Part shown: in pieces, positions 25,400-35,363 of the stretch
How the letters are laid out: each line of letters opens with the position of its first letter
Numbering within the stretch: position 1 is the stretch's first letter
Origin: Pseudomonas aestuarii
GTDB lineage: Bacteria > Pseudomonadota > Gammaproteobacteria > Pseudomonadales > Pseudomonadaceae
Length of the DNA: 64,000 nt
Assembly (NCBI RefSeq): GCF_027988105.1
Contig: NZ_JAQJZJ010000006.1
Location: 62,001-126,000 of the forward strand
Direction: 5' to 3'
Notes under the pieces: model-generated
Told to the model about the DNA's origin: nothing
Databases searched by the model: none
The model's input: only the letters and a program-made list of their open reading frames with translations
Translations under genes and position numbers: made by a program

Positions 25400-27046
25400 C
25401 TACAGCAACAGCAGCGTGGCCAGGCCGAGGAAGGCGAAGAAGCCGACGACATCGGTCACCGTGGTCAGGATCACGCTGCCGGCCAGTGCCGGGTCGATGC
25501 CCATGCGCTCGAGCAGCAGCGGGATGCCCCAGCCGGCCAGGGCCGCGCACAGCAGGTTGACCAGGATGGCGACGCCGAGCACGGCGCCTATGCCCCAGTC
25601 GCCGAACCACAACACCGCGAGCAGGGCGATCACCACCGACCAGAGCAGGCCGTTGAGGATGGAGATGCCCAGCTCGCGATTGAGCAGGATGCGAATATTG
25701 CCTTTCTGCAGCTGCCCAAGGGCCAGGCCACGGATCACCAGGGTCAGGGTCTGGCTGCCGGCGATCCCGCCCATGCTCGCCACTATGGGCATCAGTACGG
25801 CGAGTGCCACCAGTTGCTCCAGGGTCGCCTGAAACAGGCCGATCACCCAGGCGGCGCTGAATGCGGTGACCAGGTTGATGCCCAGCCATACCGCGCGGCG
25901 GCGTGAACTGACCAGCACCGGTGCGAACATGTCGGCTTCGTCATCGAGGCCGGCCATTTGCATCAAGGCCCGGTCGGAGTCCTCGCGAATCAGGTCGACC
26001 ACGTCGTCGACGGTGATCCGGCCGAGCACCCGGTTGTGCTCATCGACTACCGGCGCGGACAGCAGGTCGAAGTCCTGGAACAGCTGGGCCACTTCGTTAC
26101 CCTTGCTGGTCACCGCGATGCCGCCGATATCGCGGTTCATCAACTCGGCTACGGGGCGGTGCAAATCAGCGGTGACCAGGCTGTCCAGGCGCAGGCCACC
26201 CTGGTAATGGCCTTTGCGGTCGACCACCATCAGCATGTCGGTCTGGGGCGGCAGCTTTTCCAGCAGACGCAGATAGCGCAGCACCGTGCTGACTTGGACA
26301 TCGGCACGGATCTGGATGGCGTCGGCGTTCATCAAGCCGCCGGCGGAGTCCTCGGGGTAGGACAGCATCGACTCCAGCTGCTTGCGCTGGCTGGCGCTGC
26401 TGGCGTACAGCAGTTTATTGCCGAGCTCGGCGGGCAGGGTCTGGATCAGGTCGACGCGGTCATCGAGTTCGAGGTGCTCGGCCGAGGCGATCAGGTCTTC
26501 GAGGTCGAGTTCGAGGGCCAGGGCGACGCGGATTTCATCGTGCAGGTAGGTCAGGACTTTACCGGTCCGCTCGGTGTCGACCATGCTCCATACACTGCGG
26601 CGTTCTACCGGCGGCAGCGACTCGAGCAGACCGGCGACCTTGGCCGGGTGCATGCGCTGCAGGATCTTGCCGACCCGCTTGAGCTTCTTCTGGTTCAGCG
26701 CATCGCGCACCGCTTCCAGGTGGTTGACGCTGCTTTGCGGGTGTTCCTGTTCTGGCCTGGGCTGAGTCGCGTCCGTCGCATCGCCAGCCAGCTGACTGAT
26801 CAACTCGATACTGAGGTGAGGCAGGATGCGCACTTCGAGGGCGGGATCGATTTGTTGCCACAGCGCCATGCGCTGCTCGGCATCAAGGCGCTCAAGCATG
26901 GCGGCGATCTTGGCCGGATGCATGCGGCTGAGAAACTTGCGCGCACGTTTGTTCTTTCCGGCGCGCAGGGCCTGAATTATATGTTCGCTGTCAGTCAGCG
27001 TGTGGTTCTCGTCACTGAGAGGTGGAGCTGGCTTGATCGGATTCAT
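25400..27046 (-). CDS. mgtE: MgtE-family magnesium transporter
   Basis: 548 residues. The N-terminal superhelical region has two copies of the motif RMHPAKIAAMLERL / RMHPAKVAGLLESL (about residues 41 and 129). Two CBS domains follow (about 235-365), then five membrane helices (about 400-548) with MPIVASMGGIAGSQTL and the aspartate-containing last helix (ILTTVTDVVGFFAFLG). MgtE is a homodimeric Mg2+ channel gated by Mg2+ bound to the N and CBS domains. It is roughly 70-100 residues longer than many MgtE proteins, apparently through the repeated N-terminal segment. It ends in a CTG-TAG repeat giving three in-frame stops. No Mg2+ riboswitch was recognised upstream. Confidence 0.93.
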   Translation of the reverse strand: MNPIKPAPPLSDENHTLTDSEHIIQALRAGKNKRARKFLSRMHPAKIAAMLERLDAEQRMALWQQIDPALEVRILPHLSIELISQLAGDATDATQPRPEQEHPQSSVNHLEAVRDALNQKKLKRVGKILQRMHPAKVAGLLESLPPVERRSVWSMVDTERTGKVLTYLHDEIRVALALELDLEDLIASAEHLELDDRVDLIQTLPAELGNKLLYASSASQRKQLESMLSYPEDSAGGLMNADAIQIRADVQVSTVLRYLRLLEKLPPQTDMLMVVDRKGHYQGGLRLDSLVTADLHRPVAELMNRDIGGIAVTSKGNEVAQLFQDFDLLSAPVVDEHNRVLGRITVDDVVDLIREDSDRALMQMAGLDDEADMFAPVLVSSRRRAVWLGINLVTAFSAAWVIGLFQATLEQLVALAVLMPIVASMGGIAGSQTLTLVIRGLALGQLQKGNIRILLNRELGISILNGLLWSVVIALLAVLWFGDWGIGAVLGVAILVNLLCAALAGWGIPLLLERMGIDPALAGSVILTTVTDVVGFFAFLGLATLLLL

Positions 27047-27145
27047 GGCCGCCAGAGTAACACCCGCACCGGGACTGCCGGGAGGCCAATCCGAGGCGGG
27101 TGCCGGGCAGGCGAGGGCAGTCAGCCCTGGTCTGCCCGGTGCCGC

Positions 27146-28252
27146 TCAAGCGCGTTGCGGCGCCGGCTGCTGCTGGGTGATGCAGTGGATGTTGCCGCCG
27201 CCGAGGAGGATTTCCCGGCCCGGCACCAGCACCACGCGGTGTTCGGGGAACAGCCGTTCGAGGATGGCGCGGGCTTGCTCGTCCTTCGGGTCGTCGAAGC
27301 TGGGCGCGACGATGCCGCCGTTGACGATCAGGAAGTTGACGTAGGAGCCGGCCAGGCGCACCTCGGGGCTGCGAGCCTGGCTGCCGGCGACCAGATCGAC
27401 GCCGGCGCATTCTTCCGCCGTGGCATGCAGCGGCCCGGGAATCGGCATCTTGTGCACCAGCAGCTGGCGGCCCTTGGCATCGCGCGCCTGTTCCAGCACC
27501 CGCATGGCGGCCTGGCAGCGCGGGTAGTTGGGATCCTGCGGGTCGTCGGTCCAGGCCAGCAGCACCTCGCCGGGGCGCACGTAGCAGCAGAAGTTGTCGA
27601 CGTGGCCGTCGGTCTCGTCGTTGAACAGGCCGTCCGGCAGCCAGATCACGGTGTCGATGGCCAGGTGCTCGCGCAACAGCTGCTCGATCGCCTCGCGATC
27701 CAGGTGCGGGTTGCGGTTGCGGTTGAGCAGGCACTCCTCGGTGGTGATCAGGGTGCCTTCGCCGTCGACGTGGATCGAGCCGCCCTCGAGGACGAAGCCC
27801 TCGGTGCGGTAGCGCGCGCAACGTTCGATCTCGAGGATCTTGCTGGCCACCTGGTCGTCGCGGTTCCACGGGAAGTAGAGGCCGCCATCGAAGCCGCCCC
27901 AGGCGTTGAAGCGCCAGTCGACGCCGCGTATTTCACCCTGGCTGTTGCTGACGAAGGTCGGCCCGGTATCGCGCACCCAGGCGTCGTCCGTGCTGATTTC
28001 GACCAGGCGGATGGCCGCGTGGTCGAGGCGCGCGCGGGCGTTTTCGTACTGCCCCGCCGAGACGCAGACGGTCACCGGCTCGAACGCGGCGATGGCCTTG
28101 GCCACTGCGGTGAAGGCGGCTTGCGCCGGCTTGCCGCCCAGGCGCCAGTTGTCCGGACGCTCGGGCCAGACCATCCAGGTCTGGCTATGGGCTTCCCATT
28201 CGGCCGGCATGCGGAAGCCGTCGGCGCGGGGAGTGCTGTTGAGGATGGTCAT
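27146..28252 (-). CDS. aguA: Agmatine deiminase
   Basis: 368 residues, the standard AguA length. It hydrolyses agmatine to N-carbamoylputrescine and ammonia. The catalytic cysteine is Cys357 in [11 protein letters not shown], the same position as in P. aeruginosa AguA. Other family motifs are [18 protein letters not shown] and the histidine in [12 protein letters not shown]. It is transcribed after aguB on the same strand, with 172 bases of repeat-rich DNA between them. Confidence 0.97.
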   Translation of the reverse strand: MTILNSTPRADGFRMPAEWEAHSQTWMVWPERPDNWRLGGKPAQAAFTAVAKAIAAFEPVTVCVSAGQYENARARLDHAAIRLVEISTDDAWVRDTGPTFVSNSQGEIRGVDWRFNAWGGFDGGLYFPWNRDDQVASKILEIERCARYRTEGFVLEGGSIHVDGEGTLITTEECLLNRNRNPHLDREAIEQLLREHLAIDTVIWLPDGLFNDETDGHVDNFCCYVRPGEVLLAWTDDPQDPNYPRCQAAMRVLEQARDAKGRQLLVHKMPIPGPLHATAEECAGVDLVAGSQARSPEVRLAGSYVNFLIVNGGIVAPSFDDPKDEQARAILERLFPEHRVVLVPGREILLGGGNIHCITQQQPAPQRA

Positions 28253-28261
28253 GATTCACCT

Positions 28262-28322
28262 GTAGCCCGGATGCAATCCGGGGTGATCGTTGCAGAGGAC
28301 TCCCGGAATGCATCCGGGCTAC
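28262..28322. repeat. Palindromic intergenic repeat between aguB and aguA
   Basis: Two 22-bp arms beginning GTAGCCCGGATGCA face each other (28262-28283 and 28301-28322) with two mismatches. Arms of this kind recur between genes in several Pseudomonas genomes. As RNA it would fold into a strong hairpin between the aguB and aguA messages. Confidence 0.75.
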
Positions 28323-28330
28323 GCACGGGC

Positions 28331-28414
28331 CGTAGGATGGGTTGAGCGTAGCGATACCCATCGATTGGAATCGGCGCTGCGCGCCTCAGCCTACGCGGCC
28401 CGACCCATCCTACG
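28331..28414. repeat. Second palindromic repeat in the aguB-aguA gap
   Basis: CGTAGGATGGGT (28331-28342) and its exact complement ACCCATCCTACG (28403-28414) flank a 60-base interior. It lies beside the first palindrome and resembles the dispersed CGTAGGRYGGG-type element also seen near 58.5 kb. Confidence 0.65.
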
Positions 28415-28424
28415 CGGCAGCAAA

Positions 28425-29306
<882 letters not shown>

Positions 29307-29402
29307 GGAGCACCTCCTGTAAGCAATGAGCGGTGGCCGTTACACGCTAGCAGACGACCGATGACGACGCCGTGTCGGTGGGCGGTTGTGTGACTTTATA
29401 AT

Positions 29403-29479
29403 CGATAAAAATCTGTTTTAAAAGTGTATCTTGTCTTTTTAGTGAATCTTTTTTAAAAATTAGCCGATAAGTATCTGTT
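29403..29479 (-). promoter_or_regulatory. Candidate AguR-operator direct repeats before aguB
   Basis: Two 15-base copies, CGATAAAAATCTGTT (29403-29417) and CGATAAGTATCTGTT (29465-29479), match at 13 positions and are 62 bp apart in the AT-rich gap between aguR and aguB. A partial third copy (TATCTTGT) lies between them. They are the best candidate operators for the TetR-type repressor AguR; this is inference. Confidence 0.4.
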
Positions 29480-29491
29480 ATTTGTTGCCAG

Positions 29492-30130
29492 CTATAACGG
29501 TGTGGCGCGTTTCGGCAGGTAAGGCGGCAGGTACAGGCCCAGGTAGGCGTCGAACACACGCATGCCTTCTTCGGCCAGGCGCGGGGTGATGCTGCCGTGC
29601 AGTTGCACCGAACGGGCATAGACGCGGTCGCCCAGTTCCATGGCCAGGGCGAACACATCGACATCGTCCGGCAGGGCCGGCAGTTCGAAATGCCGCTCGA
29701 ACAGCACCTGCATCAGCTGGCCCAGCTCGATGTCGTGCTGGCGGTCGGCCTGGGTCACCTCGGTAAGCCCGTGCTGGGCCAGGATCAGTTGCCGGGCCGC
29801 GGGGTCGGCCGCATAGATATCCAGCATGCGCTGCTCGACGATGCGGGATAGGTCGCGCCAGTCGCGCAGTTCGGCATGGGGGATGGGTGCCTGCAGGCTG
29901 GCGCGAAAGGCGGCGTGGATGTCGGCGGTCAGGCCTTCGAGCAGCGCCGGCACACTGGCGAAGAAGTGGTAGACCGAGGACGCGGGAATGGCCGCGCGCT
30001 CGGCCACGCTGTAGATCGACAGATTGGCCACGCCCTGCTCGGCGAGCAAGGCACGGGCGGCGGCGAGGATCACGGTAATCCGTGCCTGGCTGCTGGCGCG
30101 GGGTTTGCGGGCGGTGGCGCTACGCTGCAT
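29492..30130 (-). CDS. aguR: TetR-family repressor of the agmatine operon
   Basis: About 212 residues. The N-terminal TetR DNA-binding domain (about 12-60) includes the ILAAARALLAEQGVANLSIY helix and SVAERAAIPASSVYHFF recognition region; the rest is a helical ligand domain. AguR in P. aeruginosa represses aguBA and is released by agmatine and N-carbamoylputrescine. The ATG at 30130 is eight bases after a GAGA motif; an ATG three codons earlier lacks any site. It is followed by aguB on the same strand after an AT-rich gap with repeats. Confidence 0.9.
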   Translation of the reverse strand: MQRSATARKPRASSQARITVILAAARALLAEQGVANLSIYSVAERAAIPASSVYHFFASVPALLEGLTADIHAAFRASLQAPIPHAELRDWRDLSRIVEQRMLDIYAADPAARQLILAQHGLTEVTQADRQHDIELGQLMQVLFERHFELPALPDDVDVFALAMELGDRVYARSVQLHGSITPRLAEEGMRVFDAYLGLYLPPYLPKRATPL

Positions 30131-30212
30131 GGCGATCATCTCGGCAAGGGACGCGCTATTGGACGCCAGCCGGTGCTGTACAGGCAAGTCGGCTGGCCGG
30201 GATGCGGCCGTC

Positions 30213-31307
30213 CTACAGCGACTGGGCGCCGTCGCGAAAGCGCTGCCACACCCGGTCGCGAACCTGCATGTGCTTTTCCGGAAACACCTCCTGGGCATGC
30301 AGACGGCGCTTGGTCTCGGCGTTCGGGTAGAGGCCGGGCTGGTTGCGCAGCGCCTCGTCGAGGAACGCCTTGGCGTCGGCGTTGCCGCTGGGGTAGAGGG
30401 TTTCCGTGGTAATCAGCGCAGCGACCTCTGGCCGCATCAGGTAGTCGATGAAGCGATGGGCCAGGTCGGTGCGGCGGGCCCTGCGCGGGATCACCAGGTT
30501 ATCGATGAACAGCACCGACCCTTCGTCCGGAACCAGGAAGCGCACCGCCTGGCCGGCATCGGCCGCCGCCAGGGCATCGCCGACCCAGGCCATGGCCACG
30601 CACAGGCGACCATTGTTGAGGTCATCGATATAGCGCTCGCTGTCGACGTAGCGCAGGTTGGGGCGCAGGCCGTCGAGCACAGCGCTGGCGCGCTCGATGC
30701 GGCTCGGTGCGCTGCGACTCAGGCTGCGACCTTGATAGTTGAGCAGCAACGACAGGGTTTCGTCCGGCGCATCCAGCACGCTGATGCCGCAACTGGCCAG
30801 GCGCGTGCTCTGTTCAGTGTCGAACAGCAGGCTCCAGCTATTGGGTAGCGGGCCACCGAAGGCGGCTTCGGCCTGCGGGGTATTGATTGCCAGGCCAACG
30901 GCGCCCCACAGGTAAGGCACCGCGTAACGGTTGCTCGGATCGACCGCTGCGAGCTTGCTCAGCAGTAGTTTGTCCAGGTGCTCGCGGTTGGGCAGCAGGT
31001 TGAAATCCAGGGGTTGCAGCAGGCCGTCCTTGATCAGGCGCGGCAAGTCGTTGTGCGAGGGCACGATGATGTCGATGGCCTCGCTGCCATCGAGCGCCGC
31101 CTGCATTTCCTCGGCACTGCTGAAGGTGTGGTAGTCGACGCGGATGCCGGTTTCGGCCTCGAAGTCCTTCAGCACTTGCGGGGCGATGTAGTCGTTCCAG
31201 TTGTATACGCGCAGGCTGTCGCCGTCCGTCTCCAGTGGCTCCGTTTGCGCGGAGTGGGCCAGTAGCGGCAGTAGGGCGAGCAATAGCGAAGCGCAGAAGC
31301 GCAGCAT
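30213..31307 (-). CDS. Periplasmic polyamine-binding protein (PA0295-like, PotF/SpuD family)
   Basis: 364 residues with a signal peptide (LLLALLPLLAHS, cleavage near residue 20) and the PotF-type opening LRVYNWNDYIAPQVLKDFEAETGI. Binding-site positions are partly conserved (AMAWVGDALAAA in place of GWSGDV). It lacks adjacent permease genes and sits 82 bases upstream of aguR on the same strand, so it probably belongs to the agmatine operon and may deliver agmatine or putrescine to the SpuFGH system. The sequence is well diverged from the SpuD-like protein at 36900. Confidence 0.88.
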   Translation of the reverse strand: MLRFCASLLLALLPLLAHSAQTEPLETDGDSLRVYNWNDYIAPQVLKDFEAETGIRVDYHTFSSAEEMQAALDGSEAIDIIVPSHNDLPRLIKDGLLQPLDFNLLPNREHLDKLLLSKLAAVDPSNRYAVPYLWGAVGLAINTPQAEAAFGGPLPNSWSLLFDTEQSTRLASCGISVLDAPDETLSLLLNYQGRSLSRSAPSRIERASAVLDGLRPNLRYVDSERYIDDLNNGRLCVAMAWVGDALAAADAGQAVRFLVPDEGSVLFIDNLVIPRRARRTDLAHRFIDYLMRPEVAALITTETLYPSGNADAKAFLDEALRNQPGLYPNAETKRRLHAQEVFPEKHMQVRDRVWQRFRDGAQSL

Positions 31308-31458
31308 GGGTGTCTCCTTGACGGTGCGTCCACGCCAGCCGGCGCGGCCGTTGGATTGAGTGCAGCGAGCGTCCTCAGCTGAATGCCGCGCAGCACTATC
31401 CCGCCACAGGCTTGCGCGCGCGGCTGATCAGGTTGTTGGCAGTTGCAGCTGGATAAAG

Positions 31459-31483
31459 CGACGCCGGCTCAGGGCCGGCGTCG
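31459..31483 (-). terminator. Candidate terminator hairpin after spuI
   Basis: Arms CGACGCCGGC and GCCGGCGTCG with a 5-base loop follow the spuI stop by about eight bases. On the minus strand they are followed by CTTTATCC, a poor T-run, so termination is plausible but not certain. Confidence 0.5.
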
Positions 31484-31491
31484 GGTCTTGC

Positions 31492-32868
31492 TTACACGGT
31501 GTGCAGGTACCAGTTGTACTCGAGGTCGGAGATCGAGTTTTCGAACTCGGCCAGCTCGCTTTCCTTGCAGGCGACGAAGATATCGATGTATTTCGGGTCG
31601 ATATAACGCGCCAGCACCTCGCTGTCGTCCAGCTCGCGCAGGGCATCGCGCAGGTTGTTCGGCAGGCTTTGCTCGTTCTGCTCGTAGGAGTTGCCTTCCA
31701 CCGGTGCGGTTGGCTCGACCTTGTTGGTCAGGCCGTGGTGGACACCCGCCAGGACTGCCGCCAGCAGCAGGTAGGGGTTGGCATCCGCGCCCGCGACCCG
31801 GTGCTCGATGCGCACGGCATCGGCCGTGTCGTTCGGTACCCGCAGGGCCACGGTGCGGTTATCGATGCCCCAGCATGGCGAGTTGGGTACGTAGTACTGC
31901 GCGCCGAAACGGCGGTACGAGTTGACGTTCGGGCAGAGGAAGGCCATCGAAGCCGGCATGGTTTCCAGTACGCCGCCAATGGCGTGACGCAGTGCATCGT
32001 TCTGCTCGGGATCTTCGCAGGCAAAAATATTCTTGCCATCCTTGTCGAGGATCGAGATGTGCACATGCAGACCGTTGCCCGCCTGGTTCGGGTACGGCTT
32101 GGCCATGAAGGTGGTGTCCATCTCATGGTCGTAGGCGATGTTCTTCACCAGGCGCTTGAGCAGCAGCGCATAGTCGCAGGCCTTGATCGGGTCAGCGACG
32201 TGGTGCAGGTTGACCTCGAACTGCGCCGGGGCACTTTCCTTGACGATGGCGTCGGCCGGGATACCTTGCTCTTTAGCGCCCTCGAGAATGTCTTGCAGGC
32301 ATTCGGCGTATTCGTCGAGGTCGTCGATCAGGTAGACCTGGGTCGAGTGCGGGCGCTTGCCCGACAGCGGCGAGAGCGGCGGCTGCGGGCGACCGTTCAC
32401 GTTGGCCTGATCGATCAGGTAGAACTCGAGTTCGAAAGCGGCACAAATAGTGAGGCCCAGTTCGTCGAACTTCGCGACCACCTGCCGCAACACTTCCCGT
32501 GGGTCGGCAAAGAACGGCTCGCCTTCCATTTCGTGCATGGTCATCAACAGTTGCGCGGTAGGGCGCTTCTGCCAGGGTTCATTGCACAGGGTGTTGGGGA
32601 TGGGGTAGCAGATACGGTCGGCATCGCCGATATCCAGACCCAGGCCAGTGCTTTCCACTGTCGAGCCATTGATATCCAGAGCGAACAAAGACGCCGGGAG
32701 GTTGATGCCGCGTTCGTAAACCTTGTGCAGGCTCGCACGCTCGATGCGCTTGCCGCGCACCACTCCATTCATATCAGCAATGAGAAGGTCGACGAACAGG
32801 ACCTCAGGATGTTTCTTAAGGAACGCGTTCGCTTCGTTAAGCTGAACGGCACGCGGGGGTACCGACAT
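31492..32868 (-). CDS. spuI: Gamma-glutamylpolyamine synthetase SpuI (glutamine synthetase family)
   Basis: 458 residues of the GlnA fold: beta-grasp N-terminus (LFVDLLIADMNGVVRGKRI), ATP and metal site motifs (FELEFYLID, NLHHVADPIKACDYALLLKR, GNGLHVHIS) and the EHRVAGADANPYL loop. It lacks a GlnA-type adenylylation site, as expected for polyamine ligases. It attaches glutamate to putrescine or related amines, the first step of the gamma-glutamyl pathway. It is divergent from spuA, with a 277-bp control region between them. Confidence 0.93.
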   Translation of the reverse strand: MSVPPRAVQLNEANAFLKKHPEVLFVDLLIADMNGVVRGKRIERASLHKVYERGINLPASLFALDINGSTVESTGLGLDIGDADRICYPIPNTLCNEPWQKRPTAQLLMTMHEMEGEPFFADPREVLRQVVAKFDELGLTICAAFELEFYLIDQANVNGRPQPPLSPLSGKRPHSTQVYLIDDLDEYAECLQDILEGAKEQGIPADAIVKESAPAQFEVNLHHVADPIKACDYALLLKRLVKNIAYDHEMDTTFMAKPYPNQAGNGLHVHISILDKDGKNIFACEDPEQNDALRHAIGGVLETMPASMAFLCPNVNSYRRFGAQYYVPNSPCWGIDNRTVALRVPNDTADAVRIEHRVAGADANPYLLLAAVLAGVHHGLTNKVEPTAPVEGNSYEQNEQSLPNNLRDALRELDDSEVLARYIDPKYIDIFVACKESELAEFENSISDLEYNWYLHTV

Positions 32869-32963
32869 GATGCAACACCTTTATTGTTAAAAATATCAAT
32901 CATTGAACTGCAATAAGCTGAGTCAATCTTAAACCTAGAGCTCTGTCAAGGGTGGTTTATTTT

Positions 32964-32998
32964 GCCCTAAAAAAGCGCATTGCGGCCGTTTTTAGGGC
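32964..32998. promoter_or_regulatory. Inverted repeat in the spuI-spuA divergent control region
   Basis: GCCCTAAAAA (32964-32973) and TTTTTAGGGC (32989-32998) form perfect 10-bp arms 15 bases apart. It sits about 95 bases before spuI and 150 before spuA, suited to controlling both. The regulator is not identifiable; PauR/BauR-type regulators control these genes in P. aeruginosa. Confidence 0.4.
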
Positions 32999-33063
32999 GT
33001 TTCAGGGCAGTGCAACCCCCCTCGGAGCCATGGCTGGCGCGGTGCTCATTGGGGTGTGTACAA

Positions 33064-33090
33064 TTTTTTACATGGCTATTGTGTAAAAAA
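33064..33090. promoter_or_regulatory. Inverted repeat before spuA
   Basis: TTTTTTACA (33064-33072) and TGTAAAAAA (33082-33090) are perfect arms spaced by nine bases, 56 bases before the spuA ATG. The 18-base centre-to-centre spacing places both half-sites on one DNA face, as in many operators. Confidence 0.4.
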
Positions 33091-33145
33091 ATGAACAAGG
33101 CTAAGCTCCGGTTCAACCCTCTAACAGCAATAAAACGGGTGTCTC

Positions 33146-33898
33146 ATGTCGCACCTGCCGTTGATCGGCGTTACCGCCTGTTCCAAACAGGTTGGCCTGC
33201 ATCTTCACCATATAGCCGGTGACAAATACGTTCGTGCCGTAGCGATCGGAGCCGGCGGCTTGCCGCTGATTATTCCGGCGCTGGGCGAACTGATCGATCA
33301 GCCGACCCTGCTCGATAATCTGCACGGTTTGCTGTTCACCGGCTCCCCGTCCAATATCGAGCCTCGTCATTATAGCGGCTCGGCCAGCGAGGCCGGTACT
33401 GCGCACGATCCCGAACGCGACCGCACCACCTTGCCACTGATCCGCAAGGCGATCGCGGCAGGCGTGCCTGTGCTCGGCATCTGTCGCGGCTTTCAGGAGA
33501 TGAACGTGGCGTTCGGTGGCACCCTGTACCAAAAGGTACATGAAGTCGCCGGCATGCTCGATCACCGCGAGCAGGCGGATGAGCCCCTCGATGTGCAATA
33601 CGGCCCCCGCCACCTGCTGCGGGTGCAGCCAGGTGGCATTCTCGCCGGCCTTGGCTTGCCGAGTGAAATTGCCGTCAATTCCATTCATGGTCAGGGCGTT
33701 GAGCGTCTGGCGCCTGGCCTTCGAGTCGAAGCGCTGGCGCCAGACGGGTTGATCGAATCCTTCTCCGTCGAAGGTGCGCCAAGTTTTGCCCTGGGGGTGC
33801 AATGGCACCCCGAATGGCAGGTAGGATCCAACCCGAATGATCTCGCCATCTTCCAGGCCTTTGGTGAGGCTTGCAGGAAGAGGGCGGGACTGTGCTGA
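33146..33898 (+). CDS. spuA: Class I glutamine amidotransferase-like gamma-glutamylpolyamine hydrolase
   Basis: 250 residues. The catalytic cysteine is Cys113 in LGICRGFQEMNV and the histidine/glutamate pair is in GVQWHPEWQ, as in PuuD. PuuD-type enzymes release the glutamyl group from gamma-glutamyl-GABA or related intermediates in the cytosol. First gene of the spu operon, divergent from spuI, with 43 bases between its stop and spuB. Confidence 0.92.
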   Translation: MSHLPLIGVTACSKQVGLHLHHIAGDKYVRAVAIGAGGLPLIIPALGELIDQPTLLDNLHGLLFTGSPSNIEPRHYSGSASEAGTAHDPERDRTTLPLIRKAIAAGVPVLGICRGFQEMNVAFGGTLYQKVHEVAGMLDHREQADEPLDVQYGPRHLLRVQPGGILAGLGLPSEIAVNSIHGQGVERLAPGLRVEALAPDGLIESFSVEGAPSFALGVQWHPEWQVGSNPNDLAIFQAFGEACRKRAGLC

Positions 33899-33941
33899 GC
33901 CGACTATATATGAGTCGGCTCTAACCAACCCCGAGGTCTCT

Positions 33942-35300
33942 ATGAGCAGCAAATTGGACCAGCTTTCGAGCTGGCTAAAAGAGCGCAAAATCACCGAAGT
34001 TGAATGTCTGATCAGCGATCTTACCGGCATTGCCCGGGGCAAGATTTCGCCGACCAACAAGTTCCTCGACGAGAAGGGCATGCGCCTCCCCGAGAGTGTG
34101 CTGCTGCAGACCGTCACCGGCGACTACGTCGAGGACGATATTTATTACGACCTGCTCGACGAAGCGGACATCGACATGTTCTGCCGTCCCGATGCCGATG
34201 CGGTGTTTCTGGTGCCGTGGGCCATCGAGCCGACCGCCATGGTGATCCACGATACCTTCGACAAGCAGGGCAATCCGATCGAGTTGTCGCCACGCAACAT
34301 TCTCAAGAATGTGCTCAAGCTTTATGCCGACAAGGGCTGGAAGCCCATCGTTGCGCCGGAGATGGAGTTCTACCTGACCAAGCGTTGTAGCGACCCGGAC
34401 TTCCCGCTGGAAGCGCCGATGGGCCGTTCCGGTCGCCCGGAAGTCGGTCGTCAGTCGTTCTCCATCGATGCGGCCAACGAATTCGACCCGCTGTTTGAAG
34501 ATGTCTATGACTGGAGTGAAATCCAGGGGCTGGATCTCGATACCCTGATCCACGAAGACGGCCCGGCACAGATGGAAATCAACTTCCGCCATGGCGAGGC
34601 CCTGCACCTGGCCGACCAGATCACCGTGTTCAAGCGCACCATGCGCGAGGCGGCGCTCAAGCATGACGTGGCGGCGACCTTCATGGCCAAGCCGATCACC
34701 GACCAGCCGGGCAGTGCCATGCACATTCACCAGAGTGTGGTGGATATCAAAACCGGGCAAAACCTGTTCTCCAATGCCGATGGCAGCATGAGCGAGCTGT
34801 TTATGCAGCACATTGGCGGCTTGCAGAAATACATCCCCGAACTGCTGCCGCTGTTCGCTCCCAACGTCAATTCCTTCCGCCGCTTCCTGCCCGATACCTC
34901 GGCGCCGGTGAACGTCGAGTGGGGCGAAGAGAACCGCACGGTCGGCCTGCGCGTCCCTGAAGCCACGCCGCAGAACCGGCGGGTGGAAAACCGCCTGGCC
35001 GGTGCCGATGCCAACCCCTATCTGGTGCTGGCTGCCTCGCTGCTGTGCGGTTACATGGGCATGGTGGAACAGCTTCAACCTGGTGCGCCGGTCCAGGGCC
35101 GCGGTTATGAGCGGCGCAACCTGCGCCTGCCAATCACCATCGAGCACGCACTGGAGCGGATGGAGGCCTGCAAGGCGGCGGCAGAATACCTGGGTGAGAA
35201 ATTCATCCGTGGTTACGTGGCGGTCAAGCGTGCCGAGCACGAAAACTACAAGCGGGTAATCAGTTCCTGGGAACGCGAGTTCCTGCTGCTCTCGGTTTGA
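33942..35300 (+). CDS. spuB: Gamma-glutamylpolyamine synthetase SpuB (glutamine synthetase family)
   Basis: 452 residues of the GlnA fold, paralogous to spuI. Motifs include ECLISDLTGIARGKI near the N-terminus, APEMEFYL, NFRHGEALHLADQ, PGSAMHIHQS and RVENRLAGADANPYL. It ligates glutamate to polyamines using ATP, with substrate range probably different from SpuI. The ATG at 33942 is chosen because the GlnA-like sequence begins directly after it; an earlier in-frame start would overlap spuA by 20 codons. An 18-base TATATATGAGTCGGC-containing gap precedes the start. Confidence 0.93.
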   Translation: MSSKLDQLSSWLKERKITEVECLISDLTGIARGKISPTNKFLDEKGMRLPESVLLQTVTGDYVEDDIYYDLLDEADIDMFCRPDADAVFLVPWAIEPTAMVIHDTFDKQGNPIELSPRNILKNVLKLYADKGWKPIVAPEMEFYLTKRCSDPDFPLEAPMGRSGRPEVGRQSFSIDAANEFDPLFEDVYDWSEIQGLDLDTLIHEDGPAQMEINFRHGEALHLADQITVFKRTMREAALKHDVAATFMAKPITDQPGSAMHIHQSVVDIKTGQNLFSNADGSMSELFMQHIGGLQKYIPELLPLFAPNVNSFRRFLPDTSAPVNVEWGEENRTVGLRVPEATPQNRRVENRLAGADANPYLVLAASLLCGYMGMVEQLQPGAPVQGRGYERRNLRLPITIEHALERMEACKAAAEYLGEKFIRGYVAVKRAEHENYKRVISSWEREFLLLSV

Positions 35301-35363
35301 GTGAACGGGTGCCAGGGCGCGAGACCCGCGCACCCGCAGATGGCGTACATTTTTGAGGTGGAT

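Noticed and set aside
27047..27145. Possible Mg2+ riboswitch upstream of mgtE
   Set aside because: The short upstream region shows no M-box-like conserved structure, and such elements are not typical of Pseudomonas.
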